A stretch of DNA of 30,714 nt from Fragilaria crotonensis (GCA_022925895.1 JAKSYS010000718.1:1-30714); one strand, 5' to 3'; positions 1 through 11,209 are shown, counted from the first letter of the stretch. Program-made: numbers and translations. Notes: generated from the letters alone by a model not told the origin.

Positions 1-102
1 AACAGCTGCCGGCCTGCCCCTCGTCTTGCAAGATGTATACCACAATGGCGCGTCTTTGTCGATTTGGTGCGCTGTGACATTTTCTCCATAAGCAGTGATA
101 GC

Positions 103-3100
103 ATGACGACTCCAGACGAGGACTTCCCTGACAAATGGTTGGTACATGGTCCTCATGTGGGCGAAGTACTACACCGCTTTGTATGGAAAGAATGCGGCTT
201 AGTCCTCGTGGAGGGTACAATTGTGGCTCAGACAGGACCAAAGGGCCGACGTCCTGCGCTCTACCAATGGCAATCGACACAGGAGACCGATGATGATGCT
301 TTCCAAATCCTGACTCAACAGGAATTAGAACAGAACGTCGATCCGAGTGTCTACAGTAGTCACATCACGAGCACGATCCAACAACATTTGGAGCACAATC
401 TTCACTCCTACACAGTCGATCACGTTCTTCCCGATTGCATTCTCTACGCCCTCCTCGAAGAAGCATGGGCACGTTATTACGAACGAGAAACTCAGTCATT
501 ACAATCGTCATCTGGAACAAATTCCGTTCCCACGCGTCCTTCCTACTACTCCTCGCCGCATGTGGCTGCTCCATCGTCATACCCGGACAACAACAACTCG
601 TCCTCACAAAATGCCGAAAATATGTACTTTACCGTACAATCTCTTCATCAACGAATCAAGGCTGGAGCTACTTTGGCTTACAATTATGTTTATCATCATC
701 ATCAATACTATGCCGACGAATCGCTTCGAAGGAGTCGTCGGACGACATTGTCCGCACCGACTCGACCACAAGCATATCAAAGGGGTGGAAAGATTGCTCT
801 CTATCTATTGGAACGACTCGAGGGGAAAACTAATGTGGATCTTGAAGATAATTCACAAAGGAATGAAAAGCCCGAAAAGACATCGATCAAGACGGAACAA
901 CAAGATGATGATGCTCTTCTTGTTGTCGACTCCAAGACGACGAATGGTACAGAGAAGCAAGCGCCAGACCATGCTGTCGCAGTTGCATCCCGACAAGAAC
1001 AAGTACAAAATTCGAATGGCATTGTAAATGAGTGCGAAACCTTGGAAGTTTCAAACGTTGATAGCCAAGAGCCGGCTGTTGGAATCACCGTTTCGAATGA
1101 TCATGACAGACAGGAATTACCCACCGGCGCTACTAGTGATGTTGGCAATGGCCACGATGAGCCAGTCGCAGACAAAGGTCCGGAAGCCAAAGATGCGCCT
1201 GACGAAACGAGGTCGAAGGAAGAGCCATTAGCGAGTGACTTGAAGGATCCTCAAGAGAGCTCCAAAACGCAAAACTATGCGGAGGATGACGTTTCCAAAG
1301 TCAAGGGACGAAAGCGCCGCAACAAGGATGAGGAGTTTGCGGCCAATGATGATGAAGAAAAGGTGGAATTGATCAACGCCCACGAAGAAGAACTTGAATC
1401 GGTGGAAGACGATGCAGATCGAGACGAGGATTTCGACACGAACGATGAGACCGAAGCGGAAGAAGAGGACGACGATATCCTGGAGGGCGTTGTGAAGGAA
1501 CAACCTCAGCTTGACATTGACATGGAAGGAGGTCCCGCTGATGATCCCAACGATGCAGACGAAGATGAGGAAGAAGACGATGACGAACATGGTGACTACG
1601 TTTCTGACAACCCCTCACTCCAGCCAACACCAGAGACTCTGGTGGAGTGGATGGGCCGTCGAGGGAAGTCCGTTGGAATTTCTGAGATACAAGAGGCTGT
1701 GGGAAATTGCCTCAAGGCGAATTTGGGGCTGTATGATTTGGCCGAAGCCGATCAACTGGCGCTCGGGTCGTTAGGGGGGACGTACGTATTGCATTCCACA
1801 GAAAAGTGGAAGGATATCAAGCGATATGATTCTGCAGCTTTTCAGCGCTGTAAGTTTCGACTAAAAAGTGACAAAGAAGAAGAACAAGCATGGGATAGAC
1901 TTCAAGAGATCGGAGACCAACATCGGAAGGAAAAGGCATGGGCCTCCTGGAGGTTTAAAGGCATTCACGGAGGATATACGATTTGGCCCCTATGGACAGA
2001 TTCCGTGAAGGAATGGGTCAAAGATAAGAAAGGTGATGCGTCGTTTGACCAAACACATGCTCCACGTGGTGATCAAGGCCAGAGTGACGAGGCATTGGCT
2101 CAAGCGATTGCGTTGGACAATGCGTCAAGCCGACGATCGGCGCGTAGAGGAAACACTACGGAAGGTGTGTTTTACGGTACTCAGTCGCAAATGAGTCAAA
2201 AGCAGCTCGTTCAAACTATTGTCCGGATTTGTAAGCATTCTTTGATGCACACCTTGATCGGGATACGAGCACTTGTTGGCGATGATTCTTCAAACCCAGT
2301 TCATAGGCTCAGAACAGCTCTGGGAAGAGCCATCTGGAAACGCAACCAAATTGAGCGATGTAGTGTCACAAGCGTGTGGAGCGACCAACCTCTGTGGTCT
2401 GCATTGAACAGGGCACCTCTTTTGAGCCCACTTGATGAGGAAAACTCTGATGCTACCACATCAGCCTGCTTGAACGTGCTTGCCGAGTACATTCGTCAAA
2501 TGCACCAAACGGAGCTTCAGTTGCGTTTCATGATCCTTCGTCAGCTGACCTTCACACCCACCTCCATCATTGCCACTGCTGCCGACGAACGTGCTGGAAC
2601 TCTCGAATCTTTCGACGCAACCGACTTTGATGACCCTGGTGGTATTGAATGGACGGATACAGGCCATCCTTTCATTGGAAAGCGTATCTTCCGTCCAAAC
2701 AAGCAGCCAGCAGGGGAGAATGCCGAGTGCCACTGGTTCGAAGTAAGGGACTTCGTTGAGTCTGTGGCATACGACGGGCCTGTGGATGACAAGAACGAGA
2801 AGGGTGTCTCATTGGCAGAACGTCGCATGCGATTCAGAGCATTCGCGCTCGAAAACGAGAGCGACCAACTGATTCTCACTGAAGCCCAAGTGGCGGCAGG
2901 AATCAAGGCTGGTGAGCAATCTGACAAACTGGATTCCAAATCTGGGCAGTCAGAACATCCCTTCGCTGGAGCGATGGGAACAAAGGTTTCCCTTCGATCT
3001 TTATCATCGACAATGGAATGTTTTGTTGTAGGGTTCGATACCATCGTGACAGAGGAAGGGGGGATTCCTTCTGATTCACATCGTCATAGGGCACTTCTTC

Positions 3101-4680
3101 TCCCGCAAGCGACTGCTCGAAAGGATGCCTTCTGGGCTGCAATCTCATCCGATGGCGATGGAAACCTTTCTTGTCGTGACATTGCTGGGTCGGATGCCGT
3201 CGTTTATAAACTCGAGCAATCGGACTTCGATCAGAACTCACGAGCTTTCGAAGCTTGCCAGAGCATCATATCTTTCCTGGAGAGCCAAAAGCATGCAAGC
3301 ATATTCATGGATCCTGTTGACCCTGTCGCCCTTAACATTCCCACCTACTTTGACATCATTAAGCGCCCCATGGATATCACAACTTTATCGCATAATCTGG
3401 AGAAAGGTGTTTACTCTAAGATTCCGCCGAAGAAAAGTGCTGGTCGCAGCTCCGTGTCTCGAATGTTGAATGGACCATTCGGAGCCGACGCATTGCTGAT
3501 CTTTGACAATGCCATCACTTTCAACCCTCCGGATGATTGGATTCACCAGACTGCCAAGGCCATACGCAAGTCCCTGGTGAAAAAAATTGAGCAAGCATCG
3601 CTTGCTGCTGACATTGGCGAAACTGGGAAACGACCTACTCAGAAGGGTAGTGTTTATGTTGACGAGGATTCCGACGTGGACATGTACGAGTACGAGAGTG
3701 ACCGCGACGATGAAGATTTCGCCGCAGGGCGACGTGCGAAAAAGCGCAAGAGAAAGGCAGGGATCAACAAAGATGATGTTTCGTTAAAGGCCATTGAGGC
3801 CCCAGTGCGACTTCAAACAACCTTAAGTGAGACTCTCGGTCTGAGAGGCCCTTTTGCTAGCCTATCCATCAATTCCGATGCCGAAAGGTTTTCGTTGCGA
3901 TCAGAATGGGGCTGCCATCATCAGAGTAGAAAGATCGAAGAAACGCAGAAGGCGAAAGCCGAACAGACGTTAAAGGAACTCGACGAAATCATGTCGTTGC
4001 AAAGGCTTGCGGAAGAGAGTGAACGTGCTTCCATTCGCCGTTCGGCGCGGGCCCAAGTTCAGGAAGATCCACGAACGAAAGGTGCTTCATCGAAGCCGTT
4101 GAGCGTCAGCGTTATTTATCATCTCTTGCATGACTTACCTCAAGTCTCCCAGACAACCAATGCTCCCGCACCAAGAGCCACGAGCCGTGGTGGAATCGAA
4201 GGGCTTCTTGAGCAACTTCATGAAGCTTACTACGCCAAATTGTATCAGCAATTTTCTAAGCTCTTGAACTCCGCTTCTGGCAATGGGATGTTCGCAAATG
4301 CTTCCTTTCCGCCGTATCTTGGCCGCGTTGTGCCTGCCACTCTGGACGGAGTAGGAACAAGGTGGGAGATCCGTTCTGAGTACGTGGTCCCTGCATTGAG
4401 GTGGGTCATTCGCGGTCTGGTCCAATCCGGACACTTAGCTGAGCTAGAACCACTCACGACTGAAGCACCCTTGACGAGTGGTGTGATCATGACAAACGAT
4501 GTATATTACCACGATCCCGCTAGCCGTCCGTTCGATCTCCTCGAGATCCGAAGAAAGAAGAAGGGTGAGGGCGCAGACGAGAGTAGCGAAGATGAGATTG
4601 AGCTGAGTGAATACGAGAAGTTAAGGGCCGAACGCGTTTCCAGAAACGCGGAGCGCCTACGAAGTCTAGGACTGGCTTAA
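103..4680 (+). CDS. Large bromodomain chromatin-associated protein
   Basis: Probable nuclear protein that reads acetyl-lysine on histones; its partners are unknown. I take the ATG at 103 (1525 residues). The frame is open to the window edge, so an upstream exon cannot be excluded. The bromodomain spans about residues 1047-1165. The ZA-loop pattern PVDPVALNIPTYFDIIKRPMD is clear and Asn1141 (in NAITFN) sits at the acetyl-lysine-binding position. Helix B to C carries about 12 extra residues. Residues ~413-503 are a very acidic stretch, a Lys/Arg cluster (KKRKRK) near 1212 is a likely nuclear signal, and the N-terminal third is Gln/Ser/Asp-rich and probably disordered. The last 25 residues have a YEKLRAERVSRNAERLRSLG pattern seen in other chromatin proteins. 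No catalytic domain is visible. It converges on the bZIP gene with 126 bp between stops. No frameshift or intron is needed. The bromodomain is certain; the complex is not. Confidence 0.9.
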   Translation: MTTPDEDFPDKWLVHGPHVGEVLHRFVWKECGLVLVEGTIVAQTGPKGRRPALYQWQSTQETDDDAFQILTQQELEQNVDPSVYSSHITSTIQQHLEHNLHSYTVDHVLPDCILYALLEEAWARYYERETQSLQSSSGTNSVPTRPSYYSSPHVAAPSSYPDNNNSSSQNAENMYFTVQSLHQRIKAGATLAYNYVYHHHQYYADESLRRSRRTTLSAPTRPQAYQRGGKIALYLLERLEGKTNVDLEDNSQRNEKPEKTSIKTEQQDDDALLVVDSKTTNGTEKQAPDHAVAVASRQEQVQNSNGIVNECETLEVSNVDSQEPAVGITVSNDHDRQELPTGATSDVGNGHDEPVADKGPEAKDAPDETRSKEEPLASDLKDPQESSKTQNYAEDDVSKVKGRKRRNKDEEFAANDDEEKVELINAHEEELESVEDDADRDEDFDTNDETEAEEEDDDILEGVVKEQPQLDIDMEGGPADDPNDADEDEEEDDDEHGDYVSDNPSLQPTPETLVEWMGRRGKSVGISEIQEAVGNCLKANLGLYDLAEADQLALGSLGGTYVLHSTEKWKDIKRYDSAAFQRCKFRLKSDKEEEQAWDRLQEIGDQHRKEKAWASWRFKGIHGGYTIWPLWTDSVKEWVKDKKGDASFDQTHAPRGDQGQSDEALAQAIALDNASSRRSARRGNTTEGVFYGTQSQMSQKQLVQTIVRICKHSLMHTLIGIRALVGDDSSNPVHRLRTALGRAIWKRNQIERCSVTSVWSDQPLWSALNRAPLLSPLDEENSDATTSACLNVLAEYIRQMHQTELQLRFMILRQLTFTPTSIIATAADERAGTLESFDATDFDDPGGIEWTDTGHPFIGKRIFRPNKQPAGENAECHWFEVRDFVESVAYDGPVDDKNEKGVSLAERRMRFRAFALENESDQLILTEAQVAAGIKAGEQSDKLDSKSGQSEHPFAGAMGTKVSLRSLSSTMECFVVGFDTIVTEEGGIPSDSHRHRALLLPQATARKDAFWAAISSDGDGNLSCRDIAGSDAVVYKLEQSDFDQNSRAFEACQSIISFLESQKHASIFMDPVDPVALNIPTYFDIIKRPMDITTLSHNLEKGVYSKIPPKKSAGRSSVSRMLNGPFGADALLIFDNAITFNPPDDWIHQTAKAIRKSLVKKIEQASLAADIGETGKRPTQKGSVYVDEDSDVDMYEYESDRDDEDFAAGRRAKKRKRKAGINKDDVSLKAIEAPVRLQTTLSETLGLRGPFASLSINSDAERFSLRSEWGCHHQSRKIEETQKAKAEQTLKELDEIMSLQRLAEESERASIRRSARAQVQEDPRTKGASSKPLSVSVIYHLLHDLPQVSQTTNAPAPRATSRGGIEGLLEQLHEAYYAKLYQQFSKLLNSASGNGMFANASFPPYLGRVVPATLDGVGTRWEIRSEYVVPALRWVIRGLVQSGHLAELEPLTTEAPLTSGVIMTNDVYYHDPASRPFDLLEIRRKKKGEGADESSEDEIELSEYEKLRAERVSRNAERLRSLGLA

Positions 4681-4806
4681 GTTCTGTGTGGTATTGTCAG
4701 CGCAACTAGTACTCTTGCAAATGGTATCTTATTTTTCGAGTTCGGCTTTAAAGGCAAGCCTTATGGTGTGTTGAACTGTAAGCTATGATTGTTCTGGAGC
4801 GTTGGC

Positions 4807-5475
4807 TTATGCCGGGAAGTGTCGTCCACTTAAGATCAACTCGAGGAGGTGATCGAGTTCTGTCTGCTGCTGTGTCGAATGTTGATGATGCTGCTGCTGA
4901 AGTGGTTGTTCTTGCTGATGAAGTTGTTCCTGCTGATGCAGTTGTTGCTGCAGGATGGTTCCACCCTGCAAGAACGCAGGCGACACTGATGCGACCGAAT
5001 GCTCTTGACGTGCCAGCTGCTGCCATGCATGATTGTTTGGTCCCAGTGCTGAAACGACCATGTCACGTGGCATCTGTGCATCAGGCAAACGCGAGAGCCT
5101 CAGCTGCTCGTGGAGGTCCATCACTTGTTGTCTAAGTTTCGAATTCTCTTTGACTAGATCTGCATTGTTTACGCTCAGCGTACTTACGGCACTCTCAAGT
5201 TCCGAAAACAGTTTCTTTCTTCGCTGATAGCTCTCTCTGGCCGAGCGACGATTCGCAAGCACTCGCTTCTGTTTCTTCACGTCCGGGCCTTCTCCATCGT
5301 CTTCACTCTCCGATCCGACAATTTCATCGCGAAGGCGCTTGTTGTCCGCGTTTGTGTCGGTGGGAAAATGATCATTGTTCATCTTCCAGAGGTCGGCGAT
5401 GACGTGAGTTGGACTTGAATCAAAAAAGCCTGCAGACTCGAAGAACCTTCGTTGTGTTTCGCTCGACGATAGCAT
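4807..5475 (-). CDS. bZIP transcription factor
   Basis: Sequence-specific DNA-binding dimer acting in the nucleus. The first ATG is at 5475, giving 222 residues; upstream codons in this frame begin with GTG and are less likely to be used. The basic region lies at about residues 67-87 (RVLANRRSARES), with the invariant Asn at 75. The zipper has Leu at 93, 100, 107, 114 and 121, five perfect heptads. The basic region is unusual: the Arg expected eight residues after Asn75 is Tyr83, read clearly as TAT. The N-terminus has an acidic Ser/Asp patch before the basic region. The C-terminus is Gln/His-rich with three QEQ-type repeats, as in activation domains. No PAS or LOV domain is present, so it is not an aureochrome. 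The upstream DNA has a short (TG)n tract at 5521-5533. Family assignment is firm; targets are unknown. Confidence 0.92.
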   Translation of the reverse strand: MLSSSETQRRFFESAGFFDSSPTHVIADLWKMNNDHFPTDTNADNKRLRDEIVGSESEDDGEGPDVKKQKRVLANRRSARESYQRRKKLFSELESAVSTLSVNNADLVKENSKLRQQVMDLHEQLRLSRLPDAQMPRDMVVSALGPNNHAWQQLARQEHSVASVSPAFLQGGTILQQQLHQQEQLHQQEQPLQQQHHQHSTQQQTELDHLLELILSGRHFPA

Positions 5476-8400
5476 TTCGATGCTGGCACGTTTTGTGTGT
5501 GATCGGTGGAACACCTGTCTTGTGTGTGTGTGTGTTACCTTCGTTACGTGTTATGACCTTCTACTGGTAGTCGGGAAACAAAACAGAGATTTCCCGGCAC
5601 CCAGTCGCAACATCAACAATCATATATTGAAGCAAACTGCAACTGCAAGTTCGGAAAAGACACCGATGACTCCACGGCATCCAACGTCCTTTCTAGATTA
5701 CGTAGAATGAATGACTTTAAGAATGAACTTCAATGAGCCTGTCCCGCTTCAAGAATCACGAAGAAAGCGAAGAAGCATTCATTTAGTTATCGAGTACGAC
5801 CATACTTACCAAAGATGATTTGTGAAATTCAAGCATGCGTCAAATCATAGACTCTGCCATACACGAGCAGACGTGAGTACAACTCTGTACATGAGTACCG
5901 GTACCATATTTAATCGACATCCGGAGTTTTTACTACCAAGTAAGAGTGGCTTGGACTAACTTATGTATGACCGGTTGATCATCCGACGAACCATTGGAAA
6001 AATGCACTGAAACGTTCTTCTTCATATTTTGTTGAATTACGTCGACAGGCTCGGTATGGTACTGGTAAACGGTACTCGGAGCTCGGATTACAAGTACTTG
6101 TACTGATAGAGAGCAGATTCATAGCTAGCAAGGCCATATGGGCCATGGGATTTACATCAACTTTAGTCGCCAACGCTACGTAGTGTTGTTGCAAATCAGT
6201 GATACCCGAAAGTCAAATCGGTGATACCATTTCCCGAATTATTACCACAACACTTATGCCATTCCTCGCAGTGGACAAGACAATGACCAAACCGGATGTG
6301 AAGAAGTAGTTTTTGTTTTGCCTACAGCAGTGATGTACCTAAAACCAGAATTTGAAAGAAGGGTGAAGATAGAGGCAGTTAAAGTGCTTGGGAATAATTT
6401 AATATTAAATTCATGTGATATAATACTTTTCGAGGAAGATAAGTTTATAAAAAAAATCAGAATTAAGACTCATTTTGGTGGTGGTCGCACTAAAAAGCAA
6501 ATAACACTTTCTCATTTCATTTTAGCCACTGGCTATTGTACAAGTCAATAGTAAACCATCAACATCCCACAATAAACCATGCAGAATTCCTGCTAAGATA
6601 CAAAATAGGTACTCAGAGTATTGGTTTATCAGTGCTGATGATGGCACCCTTCAGGGTTTCAGTGTTGATATCCTTGGAAGAAAAACCACTATATCATATT
6701 GGTTAACCAACAACCACCATTTTCCAAAAAGAATATAATTTACTATTTTGTGAAGCCAATAATAGCAGTGCAAAAAATGGGGGGTATTGAAATTCTCATC
6801 ATAAAACACCTCACATGATTGCAGACATCTGATAAGAAGATTGTAATGGAAATTGGTTCTTGGGAACAATAGTTGAACATACATCTGCTTCCAACCTGGT
6901 GGCAACCGAGCTACTTAATACTGATTTCCCCCCACACATGTTTATTCCTTTCCTAGTAACCTTGCCCTCTCCCGGTTGTCGAATCTTGCTGTGACTGAGC
7001 TTAGTAGCTATGGTGCAATTTTACAACACAAAATTCCCTTTTCTTGTTATGCAGATACAAAGAGCCTGGACTACTAATGGAAGTGATGGTCAACAGTGGG
7101 ATTGATTGATTGCTTTGGTTGATTTGGATGATGACAAATTTTTGGCACTTCTTGCACAATCCTTGCGCATCGTTTTCCGGAATGCTTGACCAAAGTGGTA
7201 TCAGGCATGAGGATGATGCATTACTACATTCCCGACAAATCATCCCTTTTGGGTTGAGCCACATTTGCTTTGCTCAACATCATGCCAAATGCTGATTTCA
7301 TTGTAACATCCCCATCAGAAGGAATTGAATCATGATGAGACCCTTCAATTGATAGAAGATGAGACTGTAGAGATGCTGGGTGTTGGAATACAACCATGCA
7401 ATTCATAATGTAGCACACTTGCTGTGTTCAAGTTTGATTCCTTTTCTGCTCCTCATGAAGTCATCCTGATCACAGAACAAGGCAAACAATGAGCACCACA
7501 ATCGGGTCTTAATCCTTGAAGAAGAGACAGCATAATCAATCCCAAGCTCTATGAATCCTATGGCCGAGCATTCATAAGAGCTACCGTATTTCTCGGAATT
7601 TTGTACCCCACGGATTCCTGTTCCCTTTGCCGAAAATTGATGAACATTCTTGACCCACTCGACTCAAAAAAGTGAGCCCTTTTAGAACCTTTTGAAGAGC
7701 AAATTCTGGCATTTCGCTGAAACGTCAGGTCATTTGAATTCTTCGTGATGAAACCTATATTTACATGTATAACTTCAATGATCAAGTGATGAGTTTAAAT
7801 CTTTGTTTTCAAGTTTTTCACTGGTTTGCGCATTGGTTTTTTTTCCTCGGTGACCTGTACCCTTCGGACATTTTTGATGTACATTTGGGGGGTACAAAAT
7901 ACCGAGAAATACGGTAGCTAGTTACTAGGTACTAGCTAGCATAGTGGCTGATTTCTCAGTCTGGGTAGTATTATTGAGCATTTTGGGCAGCATTCCTACT
8001 GATGTTTTTCACTGCTTCATTTTGTGATCCCTCTTTGTTGCATGCTCATAAAATTGATGAAGTTTGCTATGTTGCATCTTAACCAACATCATGATTCGCA
8101 TGGAAGTGCTGGTTGCAACAGATACGGACAGAATATTAAGACAATTGCAGTTGCAATTACCATAATCAAATGTACAAATTAGTGTTGGTTGCTGTTCTTC
8201 TGTTATCATGGCATCTTATTTTTTGTCATGTTTTATGTTACATGGATTTTTCACCCTCTGTGGATTAGCACGACATAACAGTACCCAATGAGATTCTGGA
8301 TTCTGGATTCTTGTTGTCCGTATACAGTAAACAGTGTACTCGAGTACTCGCTCGGAGTACAGTACAGGGTGGCGTGGACTTCGGTGCATGTAGCCGTTTG

Positions 8401-8624
8401 GTACACAAAGACATCTGCCCCCCGAACAACGCCATCTGGTAATTCCGATGTAGGGATTCATGAAATATATGACATATGTATATTTTACCTGTTCCCATTC
8501 CATGCAAACTTTTGGGAACCGTCATCCTTCACAACAGATCGTTGTGTCCAATTCTCGTTCAACTTCAACCACCATCAATAGAAGGGCTCAGTAGTAAGCT
8601 CTCACGTTCGCATTGTTCGTCAAC
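5476..8624. other. Non-coding stretch between bZIP and histidine kinase genes
   Basis: No convincing gene. It serves as the upstream region of both the bZIP (leftward) and the kinase (rightward). The part at 5.86-6.11 kb is crowded with GTAC words (for example the palindrome GTACCGGTAC near 5896). The 6.3-7.5 kb part is AT-rich and holds an open frame of about 70 codons (ATG near 6333 to 6551) with no recognisable domain, and a 16 bp AT palindrome at 6396-6411. The inverted-repeat element at 7579-7919 is listed separately. A second GTAC cluster lies at 8330-8370. Confidence 0.6.
7579..7919. mobile_element. MITE-like element with 31 bp terminal inverted repeats
   Basis: Positions 7579-7609 and 7889-7919 are reverse complements over 31 bases with a single mismatch (A versus T after CTCGG). 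The outer ends read AGCTACCGTATTTCTCGG inward on both sides. The 279 bp between them has no open frame of note. Length and lack of coding fit a miniature inverted-repeat transposable element. No target-site duplication is visible next to the ends (flanks ATAAG and AGTTA), so it may be old, or the true ends may lie slightly elsewhere. The superfamily cannot be assigned. Confidence 0.6.
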
Positions 8625-10371
8625 ATGCCTGAAGAGCAGCATCCAGAGGAACGACATCGGGCTCGAAGCGTCAATGATTTCGACACGCAAGAAGGCCTCC
8701 GCGTAGCCTTAAAGCGCGGCGAAGCCCAAGTTGCATCAGCAGACGTCGGTCGTGAATCCCCTCGTTCGTTGCGAGGGACAACGTTGGGTCTTTGTCGCGA
8801 TGATGATTCTCAGTCAGAATGCTCTACAGTCTTCGAACAAGATACTGAGGCGGATTGGATGTTGTCCAACTTTGATGAAGAAACGTCGAGAATGCAAACC
8901 CTCGACGAAGAATTGAATAGATTACTGGTGCTCAAGAATTACTTGATTTTAGACTCTGCAGAACGTGAGGCAAAGTTCGAACGCCTAACGGGTCTTGCCG
9001 CCCGCATTTTTCACGCTCCCATTGCTCTTGTTTCAGTGGTAGATCTTGGAAGGCAATGGTTCATGTCCACCAAAGGCCTTGGCGATGCCAAAGAAGTCCC
9101 CCGGAACTTGACTTTCTGCGCTCACGTCATCGTTTCTACGGAAGACGTATTGGTCGTCCCTGATGCTACTAAAGACCCTCGTTTTAGATATAATCCGTTT
9201 GTTACGGGGCCAGGTCATGTCCGATTCTACGCTGGTGCTCCACTCGTTTGCCCAGAGGGGTACAGGTTGGGGACACTGTGTGTGGTTGATACCGAAGTCC
9301 GCCCGGAAGGGCTCAATCCAGACGAGAGGCAGACCCTCCGCGACCTCGCTGCCTTAGCTGTCGATGCCATGGTGGAACTCCGACGGGAGAAGTTGAATAT
9401 TGAACATGGCAAGTGTCATGTCATTGCCTCGACAGCACATGATTTGCTGACTCCTCTGAATGGAATTCAAATAAGTATGCCCCTCCTCATGGAGGATGAA
9501 GATCTCAAGCCGCACCTGTCAAGCAGTCATAGGAATGCGATTGCAACTGCATCCCTCTGCGCAGATGTCATGAGCCGGATTTGTCGGGAGGCTATCGAAA
9601 CCTTTCGCGGCGAGATGACCAATCGCTTCACTGCTTTGAATGGAACGGACCCCGATGGCATGCAAAAGATCGTTGTGGCTGAGCTGGTCAAAAATGTGAA
9701 CATGGTTCTAGAGCTGTTTCCAAAGAAGGTTCCCTTGCTCATATCAGTCGATCCCCTGGTCCCTCGCGCGATCTCCGTACTCGACGATCTCAAAGTCTTC
9801 CGATCAATGATTAATTACTTGACGAACGCTCTCAAGAATACTGAGAAGGGAAACGTCCGTGAGTACAGCCTATTGTTTGCATTCCATCGTTCAGGCATTC
9901 GAAACCCTTTCACTCTTATGATATTTGATTTCGAACGTCCTAGATCTCAAGCTGTATGTTGGCGACAAGACGGCGAACAAGCCGAGCCTTGTCTTTGAAT
10001 GCGAAGACACCGGGCCTGAGTTATCACAGGACGACCTCGAGTACTTCTTCAGCCCCTTGTGCGAAGGTACGGGAGAAAGCGAGTGTTTTCGTTGTGTTGG
10101 AGCGGATGGACTACCGGTAGTTGCATCAGTAGGTACTTGTTGCGAAACTAGCATGTCCAATTTGCTGGGCCTCGGGCTTTACTCGGTTGCGACGCAGATC
10201 AGTTCGATTGGCGGAGACTATGGGTTTCAACGACTTCGCGACACCATCAGCCCCGCGGATCCTGATGGGTCTAAGGCTACAGGAACCGCTTTTGGTTTTC
10301 CATCCCCCTCGTTATTCCCCGTTCCAAGTGTCCAGCAGCTTGATGACTCTAAAGTTGAACGCGCGTTGTAA
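8625..10371 (+). CDS. GAF-domain sensor histidine kinase, two exons
   Basis: Predicted signalling kinase that autophosphorylates on His. Exons 8625-9858 and 9944-10371 join to 553 residues; I chose the ATG at 8625, since the frame's earlier codon is TTG. A GAF domain covers about residues 101-255, with the cyanobacterial-type ALVSVVDLGRQWF, FCAH and FYAGAPL motifs. The H-box follows, with His272 in AHDLLTPLNG. The N-box is at NALKNTEKG (Asn401). The G1 region reads EDTG at 432-435 but lacks the second Gly of DxGxG; G2 is LGLGL around 486-490. There is no receiver domain and no membrane segment, so it looks soluble and may act through a phosphorelay or be partly degenerate. The GAF ligand cannot be told from sequence. 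The splice restores the reading frame exactly across the N-box to G1 segment. Confidence 0.88.
9859..9943 (+). other. Intron in histidine kinase gene
   Basis: 85 bp GT-AG intron. The donor is GTGAGT at 9859 and the acceptor CTAG ends at 9943. Joining the flanks makes a CAT codon and runs the kinase frame from NTEKGNV straight into LKLYVGD, as the HATPase fold expects. Without splicing the frame hits a stop near 9998 before the G boxes. Confidence 0.85.
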
Positions 10372-11209
10372 CTCCCATCAACTCGGACTCCAATGCAATC
10401 ATACACCATGCTACCACCGTACAGGTCCAACTGGGTGCATCTCGAAAAGCTGATGGTCTGATAAAATGGCGCACGGACAACCGACAACAGTATACACCGA
10501 ACATTTGAGCATTGGAAAAGTTCAGAACTTTATTGACAGTCACAAGTTTGTTCATGTTCCTGAGTGGAAGTGTTCACCACCTTTTACGTTGTCCCCGCCG
10601 GTGGTGTTGTATTCCTTTCGCAGATGCTTGCCGGAAACGAAACCGTTTTCAGCTTGCAGCGTGACCGGGCCAACTCCTTGATGCCGTCAACAAAATTGTT
10701 ACCATACACCATGAACATTCAATACGTTCTTGTTGTAGAGGGTAGGCAGCTCCCTCCTCCTTTATAAGGCAGGTTATCCCGAGGATGAAGGCTATGTGTC
10801 AAAAGGGCATCGTTATACTCCGAGTAGCTTTTAATCTGTTCAAGATCTTAAAACCTGGTGCACCCTTATTTCGTCGTTCTGTCTATGAAGTATGTAGGAA
10901 TGCATTCGAATGCAGTGTCCGATATAGAGCAATACTCGCTCCCACCTCCCACCTCCGACCTCCGACTCCCTCCCTCCAGTGCACAAATTACAACTGTACT
11001 TTGTACTCTAGTGCTGTACCTGACCATTACATAGATTTTCCTGGTTCGGTATTGGAACGCCGCGGAGGTTGCCGTTTTTTATGATACAACGCACAACATT
11101 TTGCTCCAACCGATGGGTGCATTTTCCATGGCTCCACTGCGAATTATTAACTTGACCTATCGTCATATTACGTCAACAACAACTAATTTCACCTTCACAA
11201 CTTCTCAAA
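10372..11209. other. Intergenic region upstream of riboflavin synthase
   Basis: No firm gene. Two overlapping frames at 10466-10600 and 10564-10767 read on into one another (…FIDSHKFVHVPEW then VFTTFYVVPAGGVVF…) and could be a frameshifted gene remnant, but I do not recognise the family. A polypyrimidine tract of ACCTCC-type repeats lies at about 10938-10978. GTAC words cluster at 10990-11030. Confidence 0.5.
11168..11175. promoter_or_regulatory. CRE-like bZIP site upstream of riboflavin synthase
   Basis: TTACGTCA (TGACGTAA on the other strand), 34 bp before the ATG at 11210. It matches the bZIP/CREB type; ACGTCA/TGACGT words act as CO2/cAMP-responsive elements in some diatoms. Function here is inferred only. 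Confidence 0.35.

Noticed and set aside
347-1027. 226-codon plus-strand frame and other frames inside the bromodomain gene
   Set aside because: Low-complexity shadows of the long open frame; no domain.
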